From NCBI GenBank assembly GCA_003447785.1, contig DLYJ01000059.1, positions 5,342-13,515 on the forward strand: 8,174 bases of DNA. The letters run 5' to 3'. This DNA comes from Treponema sp. GTDB lineage: Bacteria > Spirochaetota > Spirochaetia > Treponematales > Treponemataceae. Below the pieces are notes generated by a model, which saw nothing but the letters and a program-made list of their open reading frames with translations, was not told where the DNA came from and made no database searches. Numbering within the stretch: position 1 is the stretch's first letter; the number at the start of each line of letters is the position of its first letter. A program made the translations under genes and the position numbers. This document shows positions 1-6,307 of the stretch, in pieces.

Positions 1-975
1 CCGGACGTCATCGAGGGCACTCTGGGCGATACGCACTGAGTCTGTACGCATGTATGTAATCAAACCCACACGACTTGATCCAATCTGCACGCCTTCGTAC
101 AGCTGCTGTGCAATCTGCATTGTTTTGCGGGAAGTAAAACCCAGCCTGTTTGCAGCAGCCTGCTGGAGTTTACTTGTTGTAAAAGGAGGCTTTGGTTTTA
201 CGGTTTTATCCGTATTTTTTATATCAGTAACCTTGCATTCAGAGTTCTGGATTTCTTCGATAATCTTTTTTACCTGAGCTTCGTTTTTAAGGTCAGGTTT
301 TTCGCCCTTATACTGAACAAGCTGGGCTGTAAACTGTGACTTGCCCTTTACAAAGTCAGCTTCCAGGGACCAGTATTCTTCCGGGATAAAATCTTCAACT
401 TCCTGCTCCCGCTGACAGATAAGTCTGAGGGCAACCGACTGAACGCGGCCTGCACTAAGACCGTTTTTTACCTTTTCCCACAAAAGCGGGCTCAGGTTGT
501 AACCCACAAGGCGGTCAAGAACGCGGCGTGCCTTCTGTGCGTTTACAAGGCTTTCGTAAATGTCGCGGGGATTTTTTACTGCTTCTTTAATTGCATTGGG
601 AGTAATTTCGTTGAATACGACGCGCTTGATGTCTGCTTCAGTTTTATCCTTAAGGGCATTGTTCAGATGCCATGCGATTGCTTCTCCTTCACGGTCAGGG
701 TCGGATGCCAGCAATACGTGATCGCTTTTTTTAGCGTCTTTCTGCAGTTCCTTTAAAAGTTTTGCCCGTCCACGGACGGTAATATATTCCGGCTCAAAGT
801 TTTCTTCAATTTTAATTGCCATGCGGCTTTTCGGAAGGTCAATCAAATGTCCCATACTGGCTTTGACTGTATAACCGCTTCCAAGATATTTTTCAATTGT
901 TTTTGCTTTAGCAGGAGACTCTACAATTACGAGAGTTTTTTCTGCTTTCTTTGACTTCTTTTTTGTAGCTGCCAT
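1..975 (-). CDS. topA: DNA topoisomerase I (type IA), N-terminal 325 residues; 3' end outside the window
   Basis: Type IA topoisomerase that relaxes negative supercoils by nicking one strand through a 5'-phosphotyrosine and passing the other strand. The visible part starts with a Lys-rich leader (MAATKKKSKKAEK), then the TOPRIM domain: TLVIVESPAKAKT at residues 14-26 with the metal/catalytic Glu19, and SDPDREGEAIAWH at 91-103 with acidic residues D92, D94 and E96. The core follows with ARRVLDRLVGY (148-158) and NGLSAGRVQSVALR (171-184). The active-site tyrosine is Tyr308 in ITYMRTDS, encoded at 52-54, just before the left edge, so all visible catalytic parts are intact; the rest of the core and any zinc-finger tail are not seen. 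The ATG at 973-975 lies 1 nt after the dprA stop and is preceded by AAGGA with a 5-nt spacer inside the end of dprA, which suggests co-transcription and coupling. Identity is secure from motifs and order. Confidence 0.97.
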   Translation of the reverse strand, partial: MAATKKKSKKAEKTLVIVESPAKAKTIEKYLGSGYTVKASMGHLIDLPKSRMAIKIEENFEPEYITVRGRAKLLKELQKDAKKSDHVLLASDPDREGEAIAWHLNNALKDKTEADIKRVVFNEITPNAIKEAVKNPRDIYESLVNAQKARRVLDRLVGYNLSPLLWEKVKNGLSAGRVQSVALRLICQREQEVEDFIPEEYWSLEADFVKGKSQFTAQLVQYKGEKPDLKNEAQVKKIIEEIQNSECKVTDIKNTDKTVKPKPPFTTSKLQQAAANRLGFTSRKTMQIAQQLYEGVQIGSSRVGLITYMRTDSVRIAQSALDDVR

Positions 976-976
976 T

Positions 977-2020
977 TTATTCCTTTTGACTGTCAGCCTT
1001 AAACAGGTCCAGCTGACCGTCCGTATTTACCTTTTTGAGCGGCTCTGAGCCGTTATGCATGTAGTGCGCATACTCTGCATAATTCTTTATCACAGGTGCT
1101 CCTTCTTGTATATAGTTTTTTGGACTATTATTCAATTTACCTGCAATTAATTTTTCTTTATTTTTTTGAATCAGTGCCGTCTTCTTTAATTCGCCCTCTA
1201 CAACATCGTAAAGAAGTTCACTTTCCTTTCCAAGACAAACCTGACTAAAAAAAACATATCTATTGTAATCCAGTGCAAGAGAGGCTGTAGTCATTGCCCC
1301 GCTTCCGGCAGGCGCCTGAATTACAACCGTTGCAGGACTTAATGCGGCAATGAGCCGGTTCCGCTGTATGTAACGGAATGCCTGCACCTCGGTCAAAGGC
1401 GTGTATTCGCTTAAAACACAACCGCCCTTTTCGATGATTTTAGCCGCCTCTTTTATGTGGGCGCCTGGAACGATTTTATCAATTCCACTGGGAAGAACCG
1501 CACAGGTTTTGCCCAGCGCTCCGCTCAATGCTCCCTTGTGGCTTGCAATGTCGATTCCAAAAGCAAGTCCGCTTACAATCACAGTGCCGTTGTCTGAAGC
1601 ATCCTTTCCAAAGTCAAAGGCGGCCTTTCTTCCGTCGTTTGTGGCACGGCGAGTTCCCACAACAGAAACGCAACTGTTTTTAAGGCATTTTATGTCACCA
1701 CGGTAAAAAACTGCGTAAGGCGGGTCAGTCATTTCCTTAAACATTGCAGGATAATCTTCGCTGTCGTAAAAAGCAAAGTTAATTCCAAGTTTTTCCAGAA
1801 TGATTGAATTTTTAGCCGCCTGATCCAGGCTGTACCCTGCGTCCCAGTGGGCTTTTCCAAAGGTACGTTTTACCATGGAACTGATGTCATCAATTGACAT
1901 TATCGCAAGGGCGTCGGGACTGTCAAGATTTTTTTCTAAAACAGTTTTTTCTCTGAAGGTTAAAAATGAAGCGTCTGCCAGCATCAGACGCTTTATAAGT
2001 TCTTCCCTGTTAATTTGCAT
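977..2020 (-). CDS. dprA: DNA-processing protein DprA/Smf, short form without a recognisable winged-helix domain
   Basis: DprA binds single-stranded DNA and loads RecA during natural transformation in competent bacteria; in spirochaetes its role is unclear. The 347-residue protein has an N-terminal helical region (about 1-60, weak SAM/HhH-like) and a Rossmann-like DprA domain (about 85-275). Visible family motifs are SVVGTRRATNDG (119-130), IVSGLAFGIDIASHKGAL (148-165), GCVLSEYTPL (200-209), the RNR triad (220-222) and SGAMTTASLALDYNR (240-254). Two parts are off-consensus: the usual YPxxN region after the GxD loop reads PGAHIKEA (185-192), and the usual VPG after the last strand reads FSQ (258-260). 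The C-terminal 70 residues are a polar, Lys/Asn-rich linker ending in GQLDLFKADSQKE instead of a winged helix. The ATG overlaps the upstream lipoprotein gene by 11 nt. The next in-frame codons upstream are CTT, CCT, ACA and TAG, so no earlier start exists. No Shine-Dalgarno is visible, which points to translational coupling; Met13 (1984) is a less likely alternative start. Confidence 0.92.
   Translation of the reverse strand: MQINREELIKRLMLADASFLTFREKTVLEKNLDSPDALAIMSIDDISSMVKRTFGKAHWDAGYSLDQAAKNSIILEKLGINFAFYDSEDYPAMFKEMTDPPYAVFYRGDIKCLKNSCVSVVGTRRATNDGRKAAFDFGKDASDNGTVIVSGLAFGIDIASHKGALSGALGKTCAVLPSGIDKIVPGAHIKEAAKIIEKGGCVLSEYTPLTEVQAFRYIQRNRLIAALSPATVVIQAPAGSGAMTTASLALDYNRYVFFSQVCLGKESELLYDVVEGELKKTALIQKNKEKLIAGKLNNSPKNYIQEGAPVIKNYAEYAHYMHNGSEPLKKVNTDGQLDLFKADSQKE
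981..985 (-). promoter_or_regulatory. Ribosome binding site of topA, inside the dprA 3' end
   Basis: The minus strand reads AAGGA, then ATAAA, then ATG. The 5-nt spacer is normal. The site overlaps the last codons of dprA, so topA translation probably depends on ribosomes finishing dprA. Confidence 0.6.
1001..1015 (-). other. QLDLF motif near the DprA C-terminus, candidate sliding-clamp (DnaN) binding site
   Basis: Residues 336-340 of DprA read Gln-Leu-Asp-Leu-Phe. This matches the known bacterial beta-clamp binding pentapeptide consensus QL(S/D)LF exactly. It lies 7 residues from the C-terminus, after a linker that looks unstructured, which is a typical position for clamp-binding peptides. 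Clamp binding by this protein is an inference; the match itself is read directly. Confidence 0.5.
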
Positions 2021-2765
2021 AAGAGGTGTCTAAAACAATTTTTTTGTTGGCTTCGGCTTCTTTTTTCTTTTGTTCAGAGCGGGTTGTAGAAATAATCCTG
2101 TCATACATTTCAACGGCTCCGTCAAAATTCTGCTGAACATAATATGCGCGGGCAAGCACAAACATAATGTCCGTGTTTTTTGTTTCGATTGTCAGGGCTT
2201 TTTCAAGGTACGGAATTGCCTTTGCACAGTCATCAAGTTCAAAAACATACAGAACACCAAGGCCGTAAAGTGCCCTCACATAGCGTTCTTCAAGTTCAAT
2301 TGCACGAAGGTAAGCGCTCTCTGCAAGTTTTAAATAATTGAATTTTTCGGTTGTTGAACCTGTAGCATTGTAGTCCAGGCTTGCATGAGCCATGTAGCCT
2401 GCGCAGACACCTACGTAATAATAAAGGTTCTGGTTTGTGGGATAATATTGAATTGCCGTCTGGAAAGTTTTTAAGGCTTCTCCATACATTTTTGCGTCAA
2501 GATAGCGGGTTCCAAGAATCTTGTACCAGATTCCAATCTGAGCGTTTGCAAGCTGGATGTCAGCAACCCGGTCCTGGTATTTTTTGATGGCTTCCTTGAG
2601 TTCTGCCTCAGTTGTGGGAGAATCAACACCTTCTTCGATTTTCTGCATACGGATGATTGTCTTGGAAGACTTTCCCGAACAGCCGCATAAAATCATACAA
2701 ATTGCAAAAACGTACAGAATGCTTTGAAATACAGTTTTTTTGCAGTTCATTTTATTTGTTTTCAT
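2010..2765 (-). CDS. TPR-repeat lipoprotein of unknown function
   Basis: A 251-residue protein with a lipoprotein signal peptide: basic start (MKTNKMNCKK), hydrophobic core (about 12-26) and lipobox Leu26-Cys27-Gly28-Cys29, so Cys29 should be lipidated. The mature part has a charged helical segment (about 40-68) and then about four tetratricopeptide units: IGIWYKILGTRYLDAKMYGEALKTFQTA-type (about 77-108), a second with an inserted loop rich in Ala, Thr and Ser (about 113-158), a third (about 161-193) and a fourth (about 197-226). A Lys/Glu-rich tail (230-243) ends it. TPR arrays are protein-binding scaffolds; no catalytic motif is seen. The start at 2765 is chosen because GGAGGT sits 7 nt upstream and because it yields a proper signal peptide; the open frame runs further upstream but that part overlaps xer and looks non-coding. 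The gene overlaps xer by 14 nt and dprA by 11 nt. The position suggests an envelope scaffold made with the division proteins, by loose analogy to CpoB, but its partner is unknown. Confidence 0.87.
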   Translation of the reverse strand: MKTNKMNCKKTVFQSILYVFAICMILCGCSGKSSKTIIRMQKIEEGVDSPTTEAELKEAIKKYQDRVADIQLANAQIGIWYKILGTRYLDAKMYGEALKTFQTAIQYYPTNQNLYYYVGVCAGYMAHASLDYNATGSTTEKFNYLKLAESAYLRAIELEERYVRALYGLGVLYVFELDDCAKAIPYLEKALTIETKNTDIMFVLARAYYVQQNFDGAVEMYDRIISTTRSEQKKKEAEANKKIVLDTSYAN

Positions 2766-3660
2766 TTTCACTACCTCCATGGCCAGGAAAATAATTTTTA
2801 TGCCCTTCCCGAAGCTGCTTGTCTTCGACATGGGTATAAATTGTTGTAGTCGCAAGGTCAGAGTGCCCCAGAAGTTCCTGCACAGAACGCAGATCCATTC
2901 CACCGGACAAAAGATGAGTTGCAAATGAGTGGCGCAAAGTATGAACTTTTGCATCGACTGCGCTCAGCTTTTTGTAGTCCTGAAACCTTTTCCAGATTCC
3001 CTTCCGTGTAATGGGATTGCCTTCGTAATTGACAAAAACCTCGTCAACAACCCTGTCACCCACCAGAAGCGGTCTTACTTCCTCAAGATAGGTCTTAAGA
3101 CGCTTCTGGGCCGCTTCTCCAAAGGGAACCATTCTCTCCTTGTCCCCTTTTCCGTGAACTATTAAAATCCTCTCCGAAAGATGCAGATTTGCAATTTTTA
3201 ACTCTACGGCCTCGCTGATGCGAAGACCGCAGCTGTAGATCAATTCAAATAAAGCCCTGTCCCTTATGCCCAGAGGCTTAGAAACATCAATACAGCCCAG
3301 CAGTGCATCAACCTGTTCAACGCTCAGCACGCGGGGAAGGGCCCTGCCTGCTTTTGGGCGATCCAGCTGAAGGGCAATGTTTTCCTTCCAGTAGCCTTCC
3401 CGAACAAGAAAGGAACCAAAGGCCCTCAGGCTGGAAATCTGCTTTGCAACGGTAAGTTCGTCCACACCTTCGGTACGGCGCTGTGCAAAGTAGTAAATGA
3501 TATTCTGAGCGGTTACTTCCTTTAGTTTTAACTGCTGGTTTACAAGCCAGCGCAAAAACAAAACTGCCCCTTCAGAATATGTGTCTGCAGTATTGCTGCT
3601 CAGTCTTTCCACAGTCATCAAATCTGTATAAAATTTTTGAATCAGCAGCTCTACCGTCAT
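2752..3660 (-). CDS. xerD: Site-specific tyrosine recombinase, XerC/XerD family
   Basis: XerC/XerD recombinases resolve chromosome dimers at dif during division, usually under FtsK control. This 302-residue protein has the usual Xer length (about 300) and domain order. The N-terminal SAM-like DNA-binding domain (about 3-88) holds the typical ERLSSNTADTYSEG and ISSLRAFGSFLVREG segments. The C-terminal catalytic domain (about 107-290) has all expected residues: Arg147 (CGLRISEAVEL), Lys171 (HGKGDKERMVP), His240 and Arg243 (HTLRHSFATHLL), His266 (LLGHSDLATT) and the nucleophile Tyr275 (IYTHV). The tail HKNYFPG recalls the XerD ending HxxxHP, so XerD is slightly preferred; XerC cannot be excluded, and related treponemal genes have been named xerC or codV. 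It starts 3 nt after the ftsZ stop, in the same frame (TAA AAA ATG), without a visible Shine-Dalgarno, so re-initiation after ftsZ is likely. The family call is very sure, the paralogue call is not. Confidence 0.95.
   Translation of the reverse strand: MTVELLIQKFYTDLMTVERLSSNTADTYSEGAVLFLRWLVNQQLKLKEVTAQNIIYYFAQRRTEGVDELTVAKQISSLRAFGSFLVREGYWKENIALQLDRPKAGRALPRVLSVEQVDALLGCIDVSKPLGIRDRALFELIYSCGLRISEAVELKIANLHLSERILIVHGKGDKERMVPFGEAAQKRLKTYLEEVRPLLVGDRVVDEVFVNYEGNPITRKGIWKRFQDYKKLSAVDAKVHTLRHSFATHLLSGGMDLRSVQELLGHSDLATTTIYTHVEDKQLREGHKNYFPGHGGSENENK
2773..2778 (-). promoter_or_regulatory. Strong ribosome binding site of the TPR lipoprotein, inside xer
   Basis: The minus strand reads GGAGGT, a 7-nt spacer AGTGAAA, then ATG at 2765. 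It decides the start codon: it favours the ATG at 2765 over the upstream in-frame starts and over the next ATG at 2750. It lies within the last codons of the recombinase gene. Confidence 0.8.
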
Positions 3661-3663
3661 TTT

Positions 3664-5007
3664 TTATTTTTTTGTAAGGTCAATTGATCTTGATAAGTTA
3701 TCAAGATTTCTCCAGCAGGCAGGCTTGTTCAAGTCGCCGTCGTTTTTAAAGTTAGCTGGCGGCACAATCGAAGATGGTTTTGCAGTTTCCCGTGGTGCCG
3801 AGTCAAACAGACTTCCAAGTCCGCTGTCCCTGTTTGCAGCAGGCTGTGGAGTTCGACCGAAGAGTGCATTTTCTTCAGCCGGTGTAACTGCCTCTCTTGC
3901 CGCAGCAGGAGCGGTAAATTTGCCCGGATTAAGAACTTTTTCAAAGTCACCCTGAGAGAAGATATTTGAATCTGCCTGAGTTTTTTCTTCTACAACAGCT
4001 GCATCTTCTGCAGGAATTGAAGAATTAGGTGAATTGAATCCGGTTGCAATAACAGTTACCGTAATTTTATCTTCAAGTTCCGGTTCGATATAAAGTCCCC
4101 AGAGTACGCGGACCTGCGGGTCAGCGCTTGCAGTAATTACTTTTACGATTTCGTCACATTCATCGATACCCACATCTTCGTTGCCGCTGATTTTGATAAG
4201 GATGTTTTTAGCGCCGTCGATATGTGTGTCTGCCAGGAGTTTATTGTTGATAGCGTCGGTTGCGGCATCTACGGCACGGTTTTCGCCTGAGCCTTCGCCG
4301 ATTCCCAGGATTGCATCCCCCTGCCCCTTCATTACGGTTTCAACATCTTTAAAGTCACGGTTGATAAGACCGGTTTTTGTGATGATTTCTGAGATTCCTT
4401 TTACGCCCTGGCGCAAAATATCATCTACAGTTTTAAATGCCTGAACAGCGGAAGGTTTTTTATCAGCGCCGTCAAATACACGCTGGTTAGGAATTACGAT
4501 GAGGGAGTCTACTTCTGCGCGGAGTTTTTTAATGCCTTCTTCTGCAATCTGCATACGGATAGGGCCTTCAAAAACGAAAGGAGTTGTTACGACTGCAACG
4601 GTCAGAATACCAAGTTCGCGGGCAATGTTTGCAACAATCGGCGCAGAACCTGTACCGGTACCACCACCCATTCCAGCGGTAATAAATACCATATCACTGC
4701 CGTCCAGGAGGGAGCGGATTGTTTCTTCCTCTTCTTTTGCAGCCGCTTCACCGCGTTCCGGATGCATTCCGGCACCAAGACCATTTGTAAGTTTTTTACC
4801 GATTTGAATTTTATACTCTGCTTTAGAAACTGCAAGGTGCTGAACGTCGGTGTTCAACGCAATGAACTGAACTCCCTGAATACCGGATTCAATCATTGTG
4901 TTTACGGCATTACCGCCACAACCGCCGCACCCGATTACCTTAATTTTTGTCGGACTGACAAAGTCAGTTGTGTTTCCCGAGTCATTTACATCCAGAATAT
5001 CAATCAT
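3664..5007 (-). CDS. ftsZ: Cell division protein FtsZ
   Basis: Tubulin-like GTPase that polymerises into the Z-ring at mid-cell and recruits the divisome. In the 447 residues, the GTPase domain covers about 20-205: the first glycine loop is GCGGCGGNAVN (26-36, with two cysteines), LNTD is at 51-54, and the tubulin signature GGGTGTGSAP is at 114-123. The T7 synergy loop GLINRDFKDV (213-222) keeps Asn216, Asp218 and Asp221, needed for GTP hydrolysis by the neighbouring subunit. The second domain ends near ATGF (321-324). A variable linker of about 100 residues, rich in Ala, Pro, Glu and Ser, follows. The C-terminal peptide reads DLNKPACWRN (425-434), a divergent form of the DxxxPxFLR peptide that binds FtsA, and is followed by a 13-residue tail ending SIDLTKK. 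The start is supported by GGGAGGA upstream. It lies 58 nt after ftsA and 3 nt before xer. Confidence 0.99.
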   Translation of the reverse strand: MIDILDVNDSGNTTDFVSPTKIKVIGCGGCGGNAVNTMIESGIQGVQFIALNTDVQHLAVSKAEYKIQIGKKLTNGLGAGMHPERGEAAAKEEEETIRSLLDGSDMVFITAGMGGGTGTGSAPIVANIARELGILTVAVVTTPFVFEGPIRMQIAEEGIKKLRAEVDSLIVIPNQRVFDGADKKPSAVQAFKTVDDILRQGVKGISEIITKTGLINRDFKDVETVMKGQGDAILGIGEGSGENRAVDAATDAINNKLLADTHIDGAKNILIKISGNEDVGIDECDEIVKVITASADPQVRVLWGLYIEPELEDKITVTVIATGFNSPNSSIPAEDAAVVEEKTQADSNIFSQGDFEKVLNPGKFTAPAAAREAVTPAEENALFGRTPQPAANRDSGLGSLFDSAPRETAKPSSIVPPANFKNDGDLNKPACWRNLDNLSRSIDLTKK

Positions 5008-5011
5008 AATT

Positions 5012-5018
5012 TCCTCCC
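5012..5018 (-). promoter_or_regulatory. Strong ribosome binding site of ftsZ
   Basis: The minus strand reads GGGAGGA, then AATT, then ATG; the core GGAGG is 5 nt from the start codon. It is one of the strongest such sites in the window, in keeping with FtsZ being needed in far more copies than FtsA, FtsQ or FtsW. Confidence 0.8.
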
Positions 5019-5028
5019 GCCCATAATC

Positions 5029-5046
5029 AGCAGATCCCCTTCTGCT
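5029..5046 (-). other. Small hairpin in the ftsA-ftsZ leader
   Basis: On the minus strand AGCAGA and TCTGCT form a perfect 6-bp inverted repeat around the loop AGGGGA, in the only gap of the window, 11 nt upstream of the ftsZ Shine-Dalgarno. The loop itself is purine-rich and SD-like. No U-run follows in the ftsZ direction, so it is not a terminator for this operon. It could be an mRNA stability or initiation element, but a 6-bp stem can arise by chance. Confidence 0.3.
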
Positions 5047-5065
5047 TTTTATATCGTTTTATTTG

Positions 5066-6307
5066 TTAAAAAAACTTCTTTAAGAAACGCGACCAAGCGC
5101 TACCCTTTGACGAAGATTTTTCTTCCCGCCGCTTAAAATCAGAGGCAACTTCACCGCCAAGCTGATTTATTGAACCTACTACAAGACCTACGGCCGTAGC
5201 GTAGTCAGGCTTTCTGTATTCTTCCTGGAGACCTCCAAAATCTCCCGGAATACCCAGACGAACCGCCGTTGTGCCAAAAACATCTTCTGCAAGCTGAACA
5301 GCGCCCGGCATAAGGGCTCCGCCGCCAGTAAGAATGATATTTCCCGCAAGAGTTGTGTTTGCGCGGTTTACAATCTGGTCTTTAACCATTGTAAAGATTT
5401 CGCGCATTCGCGGTTCAATAATCTGGCAGATTTCAGTGCGGCTTGAAACTTCAGGATCGCGGCCGCCTGCGCCAGGAATAATTACTTCATCATCAGTTTC
5501 GATAAGGCCGAGCCAGCAGCATCCGCTCTGGATTTTAATCTGTTCAGCCGTTGCAGGTGAAACACCCTTTACAATCGAAATATCATTTGTTACAAGTTTA
5601 CCGCCCACAGGAATTGAAACAGTACAAATCGGGGCGTCCTTATTGATTACAATTACGTCTGTTGTTCCGCCGCCAAGGTCAATCAGAACGGAACCAAGTT
5701 CCCGTTCATCCTGTGCCATAACTGCGTGCATTGCTGCAAGTGTTTTGAGCATAACGTTATCAAGACGGTAGCCTGAGTGTTCAATACACTGGGTAATATT
5801 TGCAATGGCAGTTTTTGAAGCGGTAACAATGTGAACTTCGGCAGAAAGACGTACGGCTATTGTTCCCAGCGGATTTTTATAAGAAGTCTGGTCGTCTACG
5901 ATATAATTCTGAGGAATTACATGCAGCATCTTTCTGTCCATGGGAATGTTTACGGCGTTTGCCGCGTCAAGAACACGTTCAATATCGTTGCGGTTGATTT
6001 CGCGGGGACCTTTTCCATGAGTTGCAATTGCAACGAGACCGGTTGAGTTTACGCTTTCAATCTGGAGACCGCCGATGGCAGTTACACAGGAAAGAACTTC
6101 GTAGCCGGCCTTCTGCTCTGCTTCTTCGATACAATTTTTTATACAGTCCATGGCACTTTCGCGGTTAACGATTACGCCGTTACGCAGACCGGTAGACGGT
6201 TTCTGGGCGATTCCAATGATTTCTACGCGATTGTCATCAAGAACTTCGCCGATTACTGCGCGGACAAAACTCGTACCAAGGTCAAGACCTACGACTATGT
6301 TGTTCAA
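5066..6307 (-). CDS. ftsA: Cell division protein FtsA, TTG start
   Basis: Actin-like ATPase that anchors FtsZ filaments to the inner membrane and recruits later division proteins. The 413 residues show the full family layout: phosphate-1 motif GLDLGTSFVRAVIG (7-20); the FtsA-specific 1C (SHS2) domain at about 84-163; phosphate-2 motif LIDLGGGTTDVIVI (208-221); the adenosine motif IILTGGGALMPGA (324-336); and PDYATAVGL (367-375). A charged Lys/Arg/Ser linker (391-402) leads to an amphipathic membrane-targeting end, SAWSRFLKKFF (403-413). The start codon is TTG at 6305-6307, sharing two bases with the ftsQ stop (TTGA). An AGGAG with a 7-nt spacer supports it, and translation from it gives the usual FtsA beginning. 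The overlap and rare start suggest expression coupled to, and lower than, ftsQ and ftsZ. Confidence 0.97.
   Translation of the reverse strand: MNNIVVGLDLGTSFVRAVIGEVLDDNRVEIIGIAQKPSTGLRNGVIVNRESAMDCIKNCIEEAEQKAGYEVLSCVTAIGGLQIESVNSTGLVAIATHGKGPREINRNDIERVLDAANAVNIPMDRKMLHVIPQNYIVDDQTSYKNPLGTIAVRLSAEVHIVTASKTAIANITQCIEHSGYRLDNVMLKTLAAMHAVMAQDERELGSVLIDLGGGTTDVIVINKDAPICTVSIPVGGKLVTNDISIVKGVSPATAEQIKIQSGCCWLGLIETDDEVIIPGAGGRDPEVSSRTEICQIIEPRMREIFTMVKDQIVNRANTTLAGNIILTGGGALMPGAVQLAEDVFGTTAVRLGIPGDFGGLQEEYRKPDYATAVGLVVGSINQLGGEVASDFKRREEKSSSKGSAWSRFLKKFF

Noticed and set aside
2766..2954. Longer N-terminus for the TPR lipoprotein, extending about 63 codons into xer
   Set aside because: It would bury the lipoprotein signal peptide inside the protein and overlap the xer catalytic end. 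The strong GGAGGT placed 7 nt before the ATG at 2765 favours the short form.
3658..3666. xer starts in the same frame as ftsZ directly after its stop (TAA AAA ATG), hinting at a read-through fusion
   Set aside because: Both proteins have complete, normal ends and beginnings. Being in the same frame has a one-in-three chance at any junction.
5029..5050. Plus-strand reading of the hairpin followed by a T-run, as a terminator
   Set aside because: No plus-strand gene ends there. The stem is 6 bp and A/T-balanced, and the T-run is short; it would serve no transcript seen in this window.
4762..5136. Plus-strand open frame of 124 codons crossing the ftsA-ftsZ gap
   Set aside because: It covers the start of ftsZ and the end of ftsA in antisense and resembles no known family; the only gap bases it includes hold the ftsZ leader.
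5334..5771. Plus-strand open frame of 145 codons inside ftsA
   Set aside because: It lies fully antisense to a well-conserved gene, has no recognisable motif and no good start context; it reads as a shadow frame.
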